Positions 35,552 through 45,196 are shown, numbered from the stretch's first letter. The stretch: DNA of 64,000 bases from Hyphomicrobiales bacterium (GCA_900470965.1 UCCS01000108.1:17650-81649), one strand, 5' to 3'. The notes: generated by a model from the sequence alone, not told the origin. Numbers and translations: made by a program.

Positions 35552-35899
35552 TTGCGACTCTTCCCTGATGGAACGAAAGGACGACGAGGTTCGGCGCCAT
35601 GGAGGGGGTGTCCACTGTCAGGGGCGCTGAATTTCCTCGTCACGGGAAGGCGGCTAGGCGTCTATTATTACAGTTTGATGACAGTTTGTGACGGGCGACA
35701 TGAAATGCAACGCTGTGCATAAGTCGCTGAAGTCACTGACTTTCCTAGTGAATCGCGCGCTGACAAAGCCTTCGCAAATGAGGTGCGGCCCTATTGCCGC
35801 AGGGCTGCGGTCGATTGCCGCAGCAATGCGTGAAAATGTCGTTTTCAGACGCCAAAATGCTCCGAGGACCGGACGACCACCCGAGTGTGCTGCCGCAAT
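35552..35899. other. Intergenic region upstream of pstS
   Basis: These 348 nt hold the pstS leader and PHO box on the left. From about 35700 to 35899 there is a downstream region of the GGDEF-EAL gene with repeated short runs of TGCCGCAG-type sequence. No coding frame or RNA gene could be supported. Confidence 0.5.
35667..35684 (-). promoter_or_regulatory. PHO box of pstSCAB
   Basis: Minus-strand reading CTGTCAT-CAAA-CTGTAAT: two 7-bp repeats at 11-bp spacing with one mismatch from consensus, 116-133 nt before the pstS start. A third degenerate half-site (CCGTCAC) precedes it. Confidence 0.88.
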
Positions 35900-38026
35900 C
35901 TATGCGGCAAGCTCTTGAAGCTTGCTGGATATCTCGAGTGCCGACATAGGTTTTCCGATCAGATAGCCCTGCAGCTGGTCGCAGCCGGCCTCACGCAGGA
36001 TCGCCGCCTGGCGCGTATTCTCGATACCTTCAGCTGTCACGGGAATCTGCAGAGCGGTCGCCAGGGAGATGGTGGCTCTCAGAACATCGGCGCCATTCGA
36101 GGCTTGGTCGAGAGCGGATACGAGCGAACGGTCGATCTTCATGCGATCAAACCCGAACTGCCGCAATGCGCCGATGCTTGCATAGCCGCAGCCAAAGTCA
36201 TCAAGCGCGAATTTTATACCGACCTGTTTGAGGTGATCTATCGACCTGCGGGCCTGTTCCGGATTTGTCATCAGGACGCCTTCCGTGATCTCCAATGTCA
36301 AACGCTTCGGATCGAAATCGAGCTCCTGCAGAAGCGAGATCACTTCGGCGGCGAATTCCGGATTGCAGAGTTGGACCGGCGAAACGTTCACCGACAATGA
36401 CAGGCCAGGCCAGTTCTTGGCATGCCCGATCGATGTTTTCAGCATATGAGCGCCGAGCGCATCGATGAGGCCGCACCTTTCGGCGAGCGGGATGAAAATC
36501 TCAGGGCTTATGTTCCCTGTTGGAACTCGCCAACGCGCTAGCGCTTCAAGACCAGTAACAGCACCTGTCGCAGCAGAGACGAGAGGCTGGAAAAAGGCTT
36601 CGATCGCACCATTGCTAATGGCGCTCTTCAACAAAGCTTCCATTTCGGCGACCCTCTGGCGTTCCAGATCCAGCTCCGGGTCGTATTCGATCGCCCGGCC
36701 TCTGCCGTTTGCCTTGGCACGATAGAGCGCCATATCCGCCCTGCGGAGAAGCTCCAAAGGCGGTACGTCTCCGTCACGTGCGGCAGCTCCGATGCTTGCG
36801 CCAACTTCGATCGTTCGCCCTTCGATTTTGAAGGGCTCGGTGAACAGCGCCAGAATAGTCTCTTCTATCTCCCCACGCGCGGCGGTTCCAATCTGCACCA
36901 GCGCAAACTCGTCGCCTCCCAGCCGGGCGGCCGCAACGACTTCAGGGTGACAGGCGATCAGGGCGTTCGAGACGATCCGGATCAGGTCATCCCCTACCGC
37001 ATGCCCCCAGGCGTCGTTGACAGCCTTGAATCCATCGAGATCGACCAGATAGAGCCGGGGTGGCGCAACATCGGTATCTTCCAGCTCTTCCAGCAGTACG
37101 AGAAGCCCGTGCCTGTTCAACAGGCCGCTCAGGCTATCGTGGTTCGCTTCGAAAATCGCCGCTTGCGCCAATTGGCGCAGGCGGCGCGCCTCTGCTGCAC
37201 CCACCAGCAGAACACCACCCAGGAACATCGCAAGGATGATGACAGCAGCCGCGACGTAAGGATAGACTTCGTGAAACACGGCGGTTCCGGGCGCTTTGCT
37301 GGGCCAGACAAGATGGCCTATGACGCCACCTCCTATGTCCGTGATCGGTGTGTTCAGCAGGCCCGACTCGGGCGCGGCGGCGAGGCGCAGCCCTTCGAGT
37401 TCATGCTCGTCCGAAAAAGTGTCGAGAACCTCCGACGTGAGATCCTTGTAGAGGCTCAGCACACTCAGCTTCGGAAGCTCGCCTTCTGCGGTGAAAGGCT
37501 GGATTGCCTGTGACACGATCAGCGCGATGCCCGTTTCGGTCCGGATGAAATTGACCACCGGCGCCTGTCCGGATTCAGCAGCTTTGTCGATCTGCTGGTA
37601 AAAAGCTTCGCCGAAAGAAGCACTAGGCTGGAAGGGCTTGCCTTTGGCATATGCGGAGATGACCGAAGAGCGGTCGGGGCCGATCACGACCGCGCCGTCA
37701 TAGAGCGGATAATCCGCTGTGGTCTTGCCCCAGTTCTCATAGGCCCAATCCGTGGCGTCAGGAGATGAGATCGCTTTATAGGCATCATCCCATACGGCGT
37801 TGTCCGTGGTTGTCGCGCTCAAACGATTGGCAAAGGCCGAGATCGCTGCACGGGCAGCGCGCGTGGCCCTGGCATCATCGATCTTGTTTGCAGACCGGTT
37901 CATCGTGGCGACGACATGGGCCATGAGGCCCGTCAGCACGAGAGCGACGACGAGGAAGAAGATGGTTGTCGCAATGATGGAAGACGTTTGGGTTCGAACG
38001 TGCCTACCTGCAAGATTCGACGACAT
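35900..38026 (-). CDS. CHASE4-like sensor GGDEF-EAL protein
   Basis: Bifunctional-type cyclic-di-GMP protein of 708 residues. A first membrane helix (about 15-42) and a second (about 255-278) flank a periplasmic sensor region of CHASE4 type (NAVWDDAYKAISSPDATDWAYENW, YDGAVVIGPD). The GGDEF domain has an intact GGDEF at 370-374 with no RxxD I-site. The EAL domain keeps the metal and catalytic residues: Glu494 of EAL, Asn547, Glu579, Asp609-Asp610, Lys630 and Glu666. It can therefore be expected to hydrolyse, and possibly also make, c-di-GMP. Net activity cannot be told from sequence. It is monocistronic. Confidence 0.94.
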   Translation of the reverse strand: MSSNLAGRHVRTQTSSIIATTIFFLVVALVLTGLMAHVVATMNRSANKIDDARATRAARAAISAFANRLSATTTDNAVWDDAYKAISSPDATDWAYENWGKTTADYPLYDGAVVIGPDRSSVISAYAKGKPFQPSASFGEAFYQQIDKAAESGQAPVVNFIRTETGIALIVSQAIQPFTAEGELPKLSVLSLYKDLTSEVLDTFSDEHELEGLRLAAAPESGLLNTPITDIGGGVIGHLVWPSKAPGTAVFHEVYPYVAAAVIILAMFLGGVLLVGAAEARRLRQLAQAAIFEANHDSLSGLLNRHGLLVLLEELEDTDVAPPRLYLVDLDGFKAVNDAWGHAVGDDLIRIVSNALIACHPEVVAAARLGGDEFALVQIGTAARGEIEETILALFTEPFKIEGRTIEVGASIGAAARDGDVPPLELLRRADMALYRAKANGRGRAIEYDPELDLERQRVAEMEALLKSAISNGAIEAFFQPLVSAATGAVTGLEALARWRVPTGNISPEIFIPLAERCGLIDALGAHMLKTSIGHAKNWPGLSLSVNVSPVQLCNPEFAAEVISLLQELDFDPKRLTLEITEGVLMTNPEQARRSIDHLKQVGIKFALDDFGCGYASIGALRQFGFDRMKIDRSLVSALDQASNGADVLRATISLATALQIPVTAEGIENTRQAAILREAGCDQLQGYLIGKPMSALEISSKLQELAA

Positions 38027-38175
38027 GCCAATCCCGAAAAGTTGAATTGCAAGGCCATGTCTATGGTGACGGCAGGAGACATCATGTCCGCAATGCGCTG
38101 CAGATAAGATCTATCATTTGATGATGTAGACACTATTAATGAGAATGATCAAAAGCCATCCATCCGGGCAGCTTT

Positions 38176-38520
38176 TTAGACCTTGATCACATAATCCTTG
38201 CGAGTCGTTTCAACGACTTCCCAGGTTCCTTTAAAGCCTGGCCTGAGGATCATCCGGTCGCCCGCCTTCATGTGAACCGGCTCACCGCCATCCTCGGTCA
38301 CGATCGAATGGCCGGAGAGTAAGCTGAAATATTCCCACTCCTCATAGACGATCCGCCACTTGCCAGGCGTTGCCTCCCAGATGCCGGAATAGAGGCCGCC
38401 CTCGGCCTCCTCCAAATTCCAGGTGCGGAATTGCGGATTGCCGGAAATGATGCGCTCGGCGGCGGGAGCGCCGACTTCCGGTTCGACGCTGTCGATATCG
38501 AAGGAGATCATGTTTGCCAT
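38176..38520 (-). CDS. Small cupin protein (cupin_3 / DUF861 type)
   Basis: Protein of 114 residues (111 if started at the fourth codon, MISFDID). The pattern NPQFRTWNLEEAEGGLYSGIWEATPGKWRIVYEEWEYFSLLSGHSIV with GDRMILRPGFKGTWEVVE is that of ethanolamine-utilisation EutQ-like or DUF861 cupins. The stop lies two bases from the LysE-type gene start side, and the pair is probably cotranscribed with the exporter downstream. Function unknown. Confidence 0.85.
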   Translation of the reverse strand: MANMISFDIDSVEPEVGAPAAERIISGNPQFRTWNLEEAEGGLYSGIWEATPGKWRIVYEEWEYFSLLSGHSIVTEDGGEPVHMKAGDRMILRPGFKGTWEVVETTRKDYVIKV

Positions 38521-38522
38521 GG

Positions 38523-39143
38523 TTATCGCGCTGAGGTCAGAAGTTTCAGGCCGAAGCCCATGAAGATGACGCCGGCCGCGGCGTCAAGTGTTCTACGGCC
38601 GCGCGCATAGACGCCTGCAACGGCAGGGTTGCGCAATACTGTCAGCACGAACGAGTACCAGAGCGAGGAGACCAGAACCATCGTGGCGACGGCAGCAGCA
38701 CCCTGCATCCAGCTATGCTCGGCCGGCAGCGTCGCCAGCAAAGAGCGAGGCGACGAAGAAGGCCGATTTCGGATTGACGAGGTTGGTTGCGAGCCCCGAA
38801 TAGAAAGCCTGCTTCGGGCCGATCCCTGCCCGCACGGCTTGCGGCTCTCCACTGCCCGCCTTGTGCGCCAGGTGCTCCAGACGAGCTTTGCACCGAGGAA
38901 GCAGAGATAGAGCCCGCCGGCGACCTTCAGGAACAGATAGGCGAAAGGTGCGGCCGCAAAGAGTGCGCTGATGCCGAGCCAGCCGGCGAGCCCCCAGCAG
39001 AAGGTGCCTAGGATGACGCCAGCGATGACGGCCACCGCCGCGCCTCGCGAACCCTCCAGCGCCGTCCGGACGACGATGAGGAAGTTCGGACCTGGCGTGA
39101 TGGCGGCCACCGCCCAGATGGCGGCGACGGAAAGCAAAAACAT
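38523..39143 (-). CDS. LysE/RhtB-type amino acid exporter with two compensating frameshifts
   Basis: Exporter-family protein, 206 residues as read. The N-terminus (ITPGPNFLIVVRTALEGSRGAA, GVILGTFCWGLAGWLGI) and C-terminus (LVSSLWYSFVLTVLRN) are normal LysE. About 40 residues in the middle (roughly 95-136) are an Arg/Ser-rich string unlike the family. The -1 reading of the same DNA gives the expected LysE sequence (GIGPKQAFYSGLATNLVNPK, SAFFVASLF). One base is therefore missing near 38855 and one is extra near 38738. Either these are two sequencing errors or the gene has lost a loop and two half-helices and is probably inactive. Confidence 0.8.
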   Translation of the reverse strand: MFLLSVAAIWAVAAITPGPNFLIVVRTALEGSRGAAVAVIAGVILGTFCWGLAGWLGISALFAAAPFAYLFLKVAGGLYLCFLGAKLVWSTWRTRRAVESRKPCGQGSARSRLSIRGSQPTSSIRNRPSSSPRSLLATLPAEHSWMQGAAAVATMVLVSSLWYSFVLTVLRNPAVAGVYARGRRTLDAAAGVIFMGFGLKLLTSAR

Positions 39144-39330
39144 GAAGGCTTTTCCTCAGGTGTAGTCCGTCACATAGCTTTGACAGACTTCTCATTGAAA
39201 TCAAACGATTTTAGGGATGATAACAGCCACCATGTCCGGCAATTTCCGCAAATGATCGGCTTGGCCGCCTTCACGCCAAATCCGTCACCACCAATAAAAG
39301 ATCGCTGCAATTACAGCGCCTCCGTGCCTC

Positions 39331-41127
39331 TCAGCCGGCTTGCGCGAGCGCCTGCGCGGCCGCACGAAGAGCGGGCGTGTCCCTTCCCTCCGTCAGCCGC
39401 TCATAAACGGGTCGAAGCAGCCCATCGGCTTCCTCAGTCCGCCCTTGCACCGTCCAGAGCCTTGCCAGATCAGTCGCCGCCCGGATTTCCCAGGCGCCAG
39501 CGCCTTGCCTGCGGCTCACGTCCAATGACAACGTGAAACAGGTCTCTGCATCCATATGGCTCAGTCCTGGTGCAGCCAAAAGAATGCAGCCCCTCAGCCG
39601 CAGAAGCTCCGGAAGATAGGAATAGTAGCCCTTTTCCTCGATCAGTTGCTCGGTTTCCTCTACGAGTTCCCATGCTTCGGCAGATCGCCCGCCCGCCAGA
39701 AGGCCCATGATGAGAACGAAGTGGAACCGCACCGTGAAGAGTTCGAAGCGGGTGGCATGAAGATCCTCCAGCTGCTTACGCAGCGCCGTAACGCCGGCTT
39801 CGAAGTCCCCCCGCCGTATCGCGATCTCGGCTTTGTAGGCATGCCCCATGGAGAGATAAGGGCCGAAAGCCTGGGTCTCCGCTCTGGCGATGAAGGAAAC
39901 CAGATGTTCCTCCGCCACGTCGAAATCGCCGATCCACAGAAGCGTCGCGATCGAACTCAACGAGATCGCGAAGGAGACGGGATGGCGCATCGTCTCCGCA
40001 TCCTTGAAGCATTGGCGGATCACCGCGCGAGCCCGGTCGGTATGGCCTTCCAGCCAGAGATTTGTCGACCAGCCTATCCTGGCCCAGGTGTAGTGATCGA
40101 AGCCGTAATGCATCTGCTTGCTGGCTGGCGAAAGAGCGGGCTCGACAACGGGTTTCAGCGTCGCATGTGCTTCAGCGAGGCGCCCGACCAGACAGTAAGA
40201 GAGGCCGAGAAGAGCCCTGGATAGCGTGGTCGCCGCAGGATCGCCTATTCGATCGGCGATCTCGGTGCAGCGCTCGGCGTATTCCACGCATAGCCTGAAC
40301 TCGCCGCTGCGCAGATGGAAGAAGTGGATCGGTCCCAGCAGTCTTGCGGCATTGAGGTCGTCGCCGCGCGCTTCGGCTATCTCCAGACTCCTGTTCAGCG
40401 CGGCAGCCGACATCTCGTTGTGGCCTCTCATGAACATCATCGATACGCCGAAAGCCGCCTGGAGCTGCATCTCCTCGCTCGTGCCACGGGTGGCATCGTC
40501 CAGCGACTGGAGTGCGCGCTCCGTCCATCGTTGGCACTCCGGCAGCAAGCCCATCGCACGGAAGACAGGAGCAACGGAGGCGACAAGGCCGACCCCGAGC
40601 GATGTGTCGCCGTTCTCTCCAAAACACCATTCAAGTGCGCTGCGAACGTTATCGACTGCATTGAAGTGCGGCGCTCGCTCCAAGGGGGTCGAGAGCGACG
40701 TCCACTCGCTGCCGTTCTGTTCGAACCAAAGGCGGCAATAGGCTGCGTGCCGCCTCGCCAGTTCCTGCCACTCGTCGTCCCTGCCGAGTTCGATCACGTA
40801 GGCGCGCGTGGTGTCGAGAAGCCGGTAACGCATCATGGCACCGATCGGGCGGGCGGCCACCATCGACTTTTCCACTAGATTGTCGATAGCCGCAAAAACC
40901 GAAGCACGATCGAGCGTGTCGTTCGTCACCACCTCCAAAGCAGCATCGAGTGGAAAATTTCCCACGAACACCGCGAGCCTGCGCAGCACCGCACGTTCGG
41001 TTTCGGACAGAAGCCCATAGCTCCAGTCGAGGGTGGCCTGCAGCGTTTGCTGGCGCGGCGGGGCTGTCCGCAAACCCTGCCACAGGTGTGTCAGCCTTTG
41101 ATCGAGCAATGCTGCGGTCTGCTCCAA
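39331..41127 (-). pseudogene. C-terminal part of an interrupted winged-helix/NB-ARC/TPR regulator
   Basis: These 598 codons continue, in the same frame, the protein begun at 42180, after an in-frame TAA at 41329-41331. The 66 codons between that stop and this first usable start (a TTG) still encode conserved NB-ARC sequence (AAQLFVERAIASGAQ, DICRKLDGVALAIELAARRV), so the break is a single nonsense codon and not two natural genes. The rest has the winged-helix end of the ATPase (QQTLQATLDWSYGLLSETERAVLRRLAVFVG) and a long helical-repeat region of TPR type. Without the nonsense codon the protein would be 949 residues. Confidence 0.75.
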
Positions 41128-41328
41128 ACCATAGGCCTCGACGCGTCTGGCGGCGAGTTCGATGGCCAGGGCGACCCCGTCGAGCTTTCGGCATATGTCG
41201 CAGACAATTGCGGCTTCGGCCTCGTTTCCGTCGAGTTGGGCACCGCTGGCTATCGCACGTTCGACGAAAAGCTGCGCTGCCGGATATTGCTGAACGGCTG
41301 CGGACGGCGCTTCATTGACTTCCGGTGG

Positions 41329-42180
41329 TTATCCCAAAGCATCCAACCTGTAGATGCGCTCGCTGTCGATGCGTAGCGCCTCGCGGCTCGTCGCAATGAT
41401 ATGCACCTGTGGTGCGGCGTCCAGAATGGACGAAGCAATGGTGGCGACCGTTTCCACCAGGTGCTCACAGGTATCGAGGATCAGGAGAAGGCGTTTGTCC
41501 CTGAGAAACCGCATCACATCGGGTGTCGCGTCTTCGGCCTGGACCGGAAGTCCGAGCAGGGCAGCGATCGTCGTCGCAGCAAGTTTCGGATCGGCGACCA
41601 CGCCGAGATCAACGAACAGCACGTGTCCGGCAAAAACCTCGGCGGCCTGATGGGCTGCAGCAATCGCGACGGTCGTCTTTCCCACTCCGCCCGGGCCGAC
41701 GATCGTGACAAGCCGGGAATCCGTCAGTTGCGCGCCCAGCTTCATGACATCGACGTCACGGCCGACCATTCGGGCGAGCCGTGGAGGAAGGTTCGCATGC
41801 GGAAACACGTCCTCGACGAGCGGGCTATCGCGATGATCGGGCAACACGGCGACAGTGGGTGCGACGAAGCAGTAGCCCCTCCCCGCAATCGTGGTGATGT
41901 AGCGCGCGCCGTCCTGGCCATCGCCGAGGGCCTTGCGTAGCCCGGCCATATGGAAGCGAAGGCTGCCTTCCTCGACGAGGGCGTCGGGCCAGACCCTGTC
42001 CATCAGCTGCTTCTTGCTGACGATTTCATTTGGGGATGTCACGAGCGCTACAAGAATGTCGAGGGCACGTCCGCCCAGTTCCACAGGGACACCCTCCCTG
42101 CTTAGAAGCCTTTCGCCTACCGCCAGCTTGAACGGTCCGAAGCGAATTCCCTTGATATCCCCGACTGCTACGATCGCCAT
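41329..42180 (-). CDS. N-terminal part of interrupted winged-helix/NB-ARC transcriptional regulator
   Basis: Reads 283 residues to a premature TAA. Residues 10-107 are an OmpR-type winged-helix DNA-binding domain (FGPFKLAVGERLLSREGVPVELGG, RALDILVALVTSPNEIVSKKQL, ITTIAGRGYCF). Residues about 130-283 begin an NB-ARC-type ATPase with Walker A GPGGVGKTT (162-170) and Walker B LLLILDTCEH (231-240). The family is normally 900-plus residues with a helical repeat C-terminus, which follows in frame after the stop. It diverges from the epoxide hydrolase at 42432 and probably once controlled that cluster. The truncated form keeps DNA binding but loses most of the switch and sensor region. Confidence 0.8.
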   Translation of the reverse strand: MAIVAVGDIKGIRFGPFKLAVGERLLSREGVPVELGGRALDILVALVTSPNEIVSKKQLMDRVWPDALVEEGSLRFHMAGLRKALGDGQDGARYITTIAGRGYCFVAPTVAVLPDHRDSPLVEDVFPHANLPPRLARMVGRDVDVMKLGAQLTDSRLVTIVGPGGVGKTTVAIAAAHQAAEVFAGHVLFVDLGVVADPKLAATTIAALLGLPVQAEDATPDVMRFLRDKRLLLILDTCEHLVETVATIASSILDAAPQVHIIATSREALRIDSERIYRLDALG

Positions 42181-42431
42181 GGCTCATCCCTCTGGCCGAC
42201 GTCTGTGCGCTGGCGGACATTAGTCCAGCACTTCGATCCGTGCCACTACCCGAAGGTATTGAAACGGGAGAAAAACAGTCGATGCGCGAATATCGGCTGT
42301 TGTTAACATGCTCCGCTTTCGTGTCCTGACAACAGCTAACAACGCATAACGGGCGCTTCTCGGCATACGGCAGTAGGTTTCGGTCAGCACAAACGTGCAA
42401 CTGCAACATCCTGATCCCCGAGGAGAAAGCC

Positions 42432-43757
42432 ATGATCAAGACCGAAGTCGCTGATGCAATCGACCAGGACCGCCGCCGTTTTCTCGCCGCCGCCTCCCTG
42501 GGCGTGGCGGTTGCAAGTTCAGGCGCGCTTCTGCCTTCCCATCTGCTTGCTGCCACAGCCGATGAGGCGATCAAGCCATTCCACGTTCATTTTCCGAACG
42601 AAACCCTCAAAGACCTCCATCGCCGCGTCGCCGCCACACGCTGGCCGGATCGCGAGACGGTGAGCGACCACTCGCAGGGCGTTCAGCTCTCCACCATCAA
42701 GAAGCTCGCCGACCACTGGGCCAAGAACTACGATTGGCGCAAGGTCGAAGCGAAGCTCAACTCCTACCCGCAGTTCATCACGAAGATCGATGGGCTGGAC
42801 ATCCACTTCATCCATGTGAAGTCCAAGCACGAGAATGCGCTGCCGATCATCATCACCCATGGCTGGCCGGGGTCGATCATCGAGCAGTTGAAGATCATCG
42901 GGCCACTGACCGATCCGACAGCGCATGGCGGCAGCGCCGAAGACGCCTTCCATGTCGTCATTCCCTCGCTTCCCGGCTACGGTTTCTCCGGCAAGCCGAC
43001 TGAGCCGGGCTGGAATCCGCCGCGCATCGCCAAGGCCTGGGCGGTGCTCATGCAGCGTCTCGGTTACACGAAGTATGTCGCCCAAGGCGGTGACTGGGGC
43101 AATGCCGTCACCGAGCTGATGGCGGTGCAGGAACCGGCCGGCCTTCTCGGCATCCACACCAACATGGCGGCCACCGTGCCTGCCGATATTGCCAAGCTGC
43201 TGTCGTCAGGCGCCCCGGCACCCGACAGCCTCTCGGCCGATGAAAAGCGCGCCTATGAGCAGCTCGACGATTTTTACAAGAACGGCCTCGGTTATGCGAT
43301 CGAGATGAACAACCGGCCGCAGACGCTCTATGGCATCGTCGACTCCCCGATCGGCCTTGCCGCCTGGATGCTCGATCATGACATCCGCAGCTATGACATG
43401 ATCGCCCGCGTCTTCGACGGAAAACAGGAAGGGCTTTCGAAGGCCGATATCCTCGACAACGTCACGCTCTACTGGCTGACGAATACGGCAATTTCTTCCG
43501 CACGACTCTACTGGGACAATGCCCATTTCCCGTCCGGCGGTTTCTTCGATCCGCGCGGCATCAAGATACCGGTCGCCGTCAGTGCCTTCCCCGACGAGAT
43601 TTACCAGGCTCCGAAGAGCTGGGCCGAGAGGGCCTATCCGCAGCTCATCTTCTACAGCCGCCCATCCAAGGGTGGCCACTTCGCAGCCTGGGAGCAGCCC
43701 ATGTTCCTGACCGAAGATCTGCGCGCCGCGTTCAAGCCGCTTCGCAAATCGATCTGA
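42432..43757 (+). CDS. Exported epoxide hydrolase-type alpha/beta hydrolase
   Basis: Alpha/beta hydrolase of 441 residues with an N-terminal epoxide-hydrolase domain (FHVHFPNETLKDLHRRVAATRWP). The oxyanion segment is HGWPGS (143-148), the nucleophile is Asp221 in GGDWG (219-223), and the catalytic His is His416 in SKGGHFAAWEQP. This matches the microsomal epoxide hydrolase-like group. The N-terminus DQDRRRFLAAASLGVAVASSG looks like a twin-arginine signal, so export of the folded enzyme is likely. AGGAG lies about eight bases before the start. It is the first gene of a cluster with a small unknown protein, an isochorismatase-like hydrolase and Ohr. Confidence 0.92.
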   Translation: MIKTEVADAIDQDRRRFLAAASLGVAVASSGALLPSHLLAATADEAIKPFHVHFPNETLKDLHRRVAATRWPDRETVSDHSQGVQLSTIKKLADHWAKNYDWRKVEAKLNSYPQFITKIDGLDIHFIHVKSKHENALPIIITHGWPGSIIEQLKIIGPLTDPTAHGGSAEDAFHVVIPSLPGYGFSGKPTEPGWNPPRIAKAWAVLMQRLGYTKYVAQGGDWGNAVTELMAVQEPAGLLGIHTNMAATVPADIAKLLSSGAPAPDSLSADEKRAYEQLDDFYKNGLGYAIEMNNRPQTLYGIVDSPIGLAAWMLDHDIRSYDMIARVFDGKQEGLSKADILDNVTLYWLTNTAISSARLYWDNAHFPSGGFFDPRGIKIPVAVSAFPDEIYQAPKSWAERAYPQLIFYSRPSKGGHFAAWEQPMFLTEDLRAAFKPLRKSI

Positions 43758-43828
43758 CAACGGTGGCGGCGCGGTGTGCGCCGCCCGACACCGCGATCTC
43801 AACCCCTTATCGAAGAAGGAGACAGACA

Positions 43829-44374
43829 ATGCGCGACAATCAGATCGTCGATTCCAGCTTCACCGCCATCATCAATGCGCCGATCGAGAAGATCGACATT
43901 CCCAACTGGTGCTTCACACTGCCGGAGAAGGAATATCAGTCCTGCTCGCCAGCCCATATCGCCGCCGGCTTTACGACCGCGCCTGACGGCACGCGCATGT
44001 CGATCAACGTCGAGACGATCGGCGGCAGCCTGATGGTCCAGCACTATGTCGAGACGCTCGGAGAGAAGGATCATCTGATCCTCGATTCAGACTCCGACGT
44101 CTTCACGCCGACCGGCCGCGTGACCATCCATGTGACCTGGGAATTGAGCGCCAAGGCAATCGACAAGGACCGCTGCGAGTTCACCAACCGCGTCCAGTCC
44201 TTCGCCACCGACGAAATGTTGGCGAACCTGGATCGGCAGGGCATCCCCTTCGAGGTGTTCCGCACGCAGCGCCAGCCGATGTCGATCGCCCATAACAAGG
44301 GTGAGACGCCGCTCTTTGCAGCGAGCATCGAGCGCTTTGCGCTTCGTAAGCAGTCATCGTCGAGAGCCGCCTAA
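43829..44374 (+). CDS. Conserved protein of unknown function in detoxification cluster
   Basis: Protein of 181 residues, started at the ATG at 43829 with AAGGAGA eight bases upstream. No signal peptide or membrane segment. The pattern of alternating strands with DSSFTAIINAPIEKIDIPNW, MVQHYVETLGEKDHLILDSDS and GRVTIHVTWELSA followed by a C-terminal helix suggests an SRPBCC/START-like small-molecule binding fold. I cannot name a family with confidence. It lies 71 nt after the epoxide hydrolase and 18 nt before the isochorismatase-like gene, so is probably cotranscribed. Confidence 0.8.
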   Translation: MRDNQIVDSSFTAIINAPIEKIDIPNWCFTLPEKEYQSCSPAHIAAGFTTAPDGTRMSINVETIGGSLMVQHYVETLGEKDHLILDSDSDVFTPTGRVTIHVTWELSAKAIDKDRCEFTNRVQSFATDEMLANLDRQGIPFEVFRTQRQPMSIAHNKGETPLFAASIERFALRKQSSSRAA

Positions 44375-44392
44375 GCGCCAAAGGAGGATGCG

Positions 44393-45040
44393 ATGACCGA
44401 ACTCTCCTACGAACACGGCATTACCGGGCTTCTGGTGGTCGACCCGTATAACGACTTCATTTCGGAAGGAGGCAAGATCTGGCCGCGTATACAGGCGGTC
44501 GCCGAGGCCAACAATTGCGTCCCGCACATGGAGCAGATCCTCAAGGCGGCACGGCAGGTCAAACTCCCCGTCTTCTTCGCGATGCACCACCGCTTTCGCG
44601 AAGGCGACTATGAGAACTGGAAGTATATCGCCCCTATTCAGAAGCTGGCCTGGAAGCGCAAGACCTTCGAGTTCGGCACCTGGGGCGGAGAATTCAAGGC
44701 GGAGTTCGTTCCTGCTGCGGGCGAGGTCGTGGCATCGGAGCATTGGTGCTCCAGCGGCTTTGCCAACACCGACCTCGACAACCAGCTCAAAAGGCGGGGC
44801 ATCCACAGACTGATCGTCATCGGCCTGATCGCGCATACCTGCATCGAGGCAACGGTCCGCTTCGCAGCCGAGCTTGGATACGACGTGACGGTCGTGAAGG
44901 ACGCGGTCGCCGACTATTCCGACGAGATGATGCATGCGGCGCTGGAAATCAACATGCCGAACTACGCCAGCGCCATCGTGACGACCGAGCAAATCCTCGG
45001 AGCATTGGCGGCCATGCAGAACATGGCACCGGCGGCGTAA
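44393..45040 (+). CDS. Isochorismatase-family cysteine hydrolase
   Basis: Hydrolase of 215 residues. The catalytic Asp17 is in LLVVDPYNDF and the nucleophile Cys150 in GLIAHTCIEATVRFA. The third catalytic residue, normally Lys in a KEHW-type segment, appears as Ser here (VVASEHWCSSGFANTDLD, around residues 112-129). The enzyme may therefore be altered or use another residue. AAAGGAGG precedes the start. The substrate is probably an amide or related compound, but is not known. It belongs to the cluster that starts with the epoxide hydrolase. Confidence 0.9.
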   Translation: MTELSYEHGITGLLVVDPYNDFISEGGKIWPRIQAVAEANNCVPHMEQILKAARQVKLPVFFAMHHRFREGDYENWKYIAPIQKLAWKRKTFEFGTWGGEFKAEFVPAAGEVVASEHWCSSGFANTDLDNQLKRRGIHRLIVIGLIAHTCIEATVRFAAELGYDVTVVKDAVADYSDEMMHAALEINMPNYASAIVTTEQILGALAAMQNMAPAA

Positions 45041-45074
45041 CCGGCCGTATCGAGAGCTGAAGGAGGTCGGCCGA

Positions 45075-45116
45075 ATGGCCGTCCTTGGCGCCCACGGCAT
45101 TCGCCAGCGGTCATAG
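45075..45116 (+). other. 13-codon open frame behind a strong ribosome site
   Basis: ATG at 45075 with AAGGAGG eight bases upstream encodes MAVLGAHGIRQRS then TAG. It lies in the 156-nt gap before ohr. It may be the 5' stub of a lost gene or a small leader. Nothing else supports translation. Confidence 0.3.
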
Positions 45117-45196
45117 ACGTCGCCCGACGCCTGACCGAAGAAGCATACACCCGCCCAACAGGGGCATCCGCAACGAAAGCAAAAAAGGAGTGCGTC

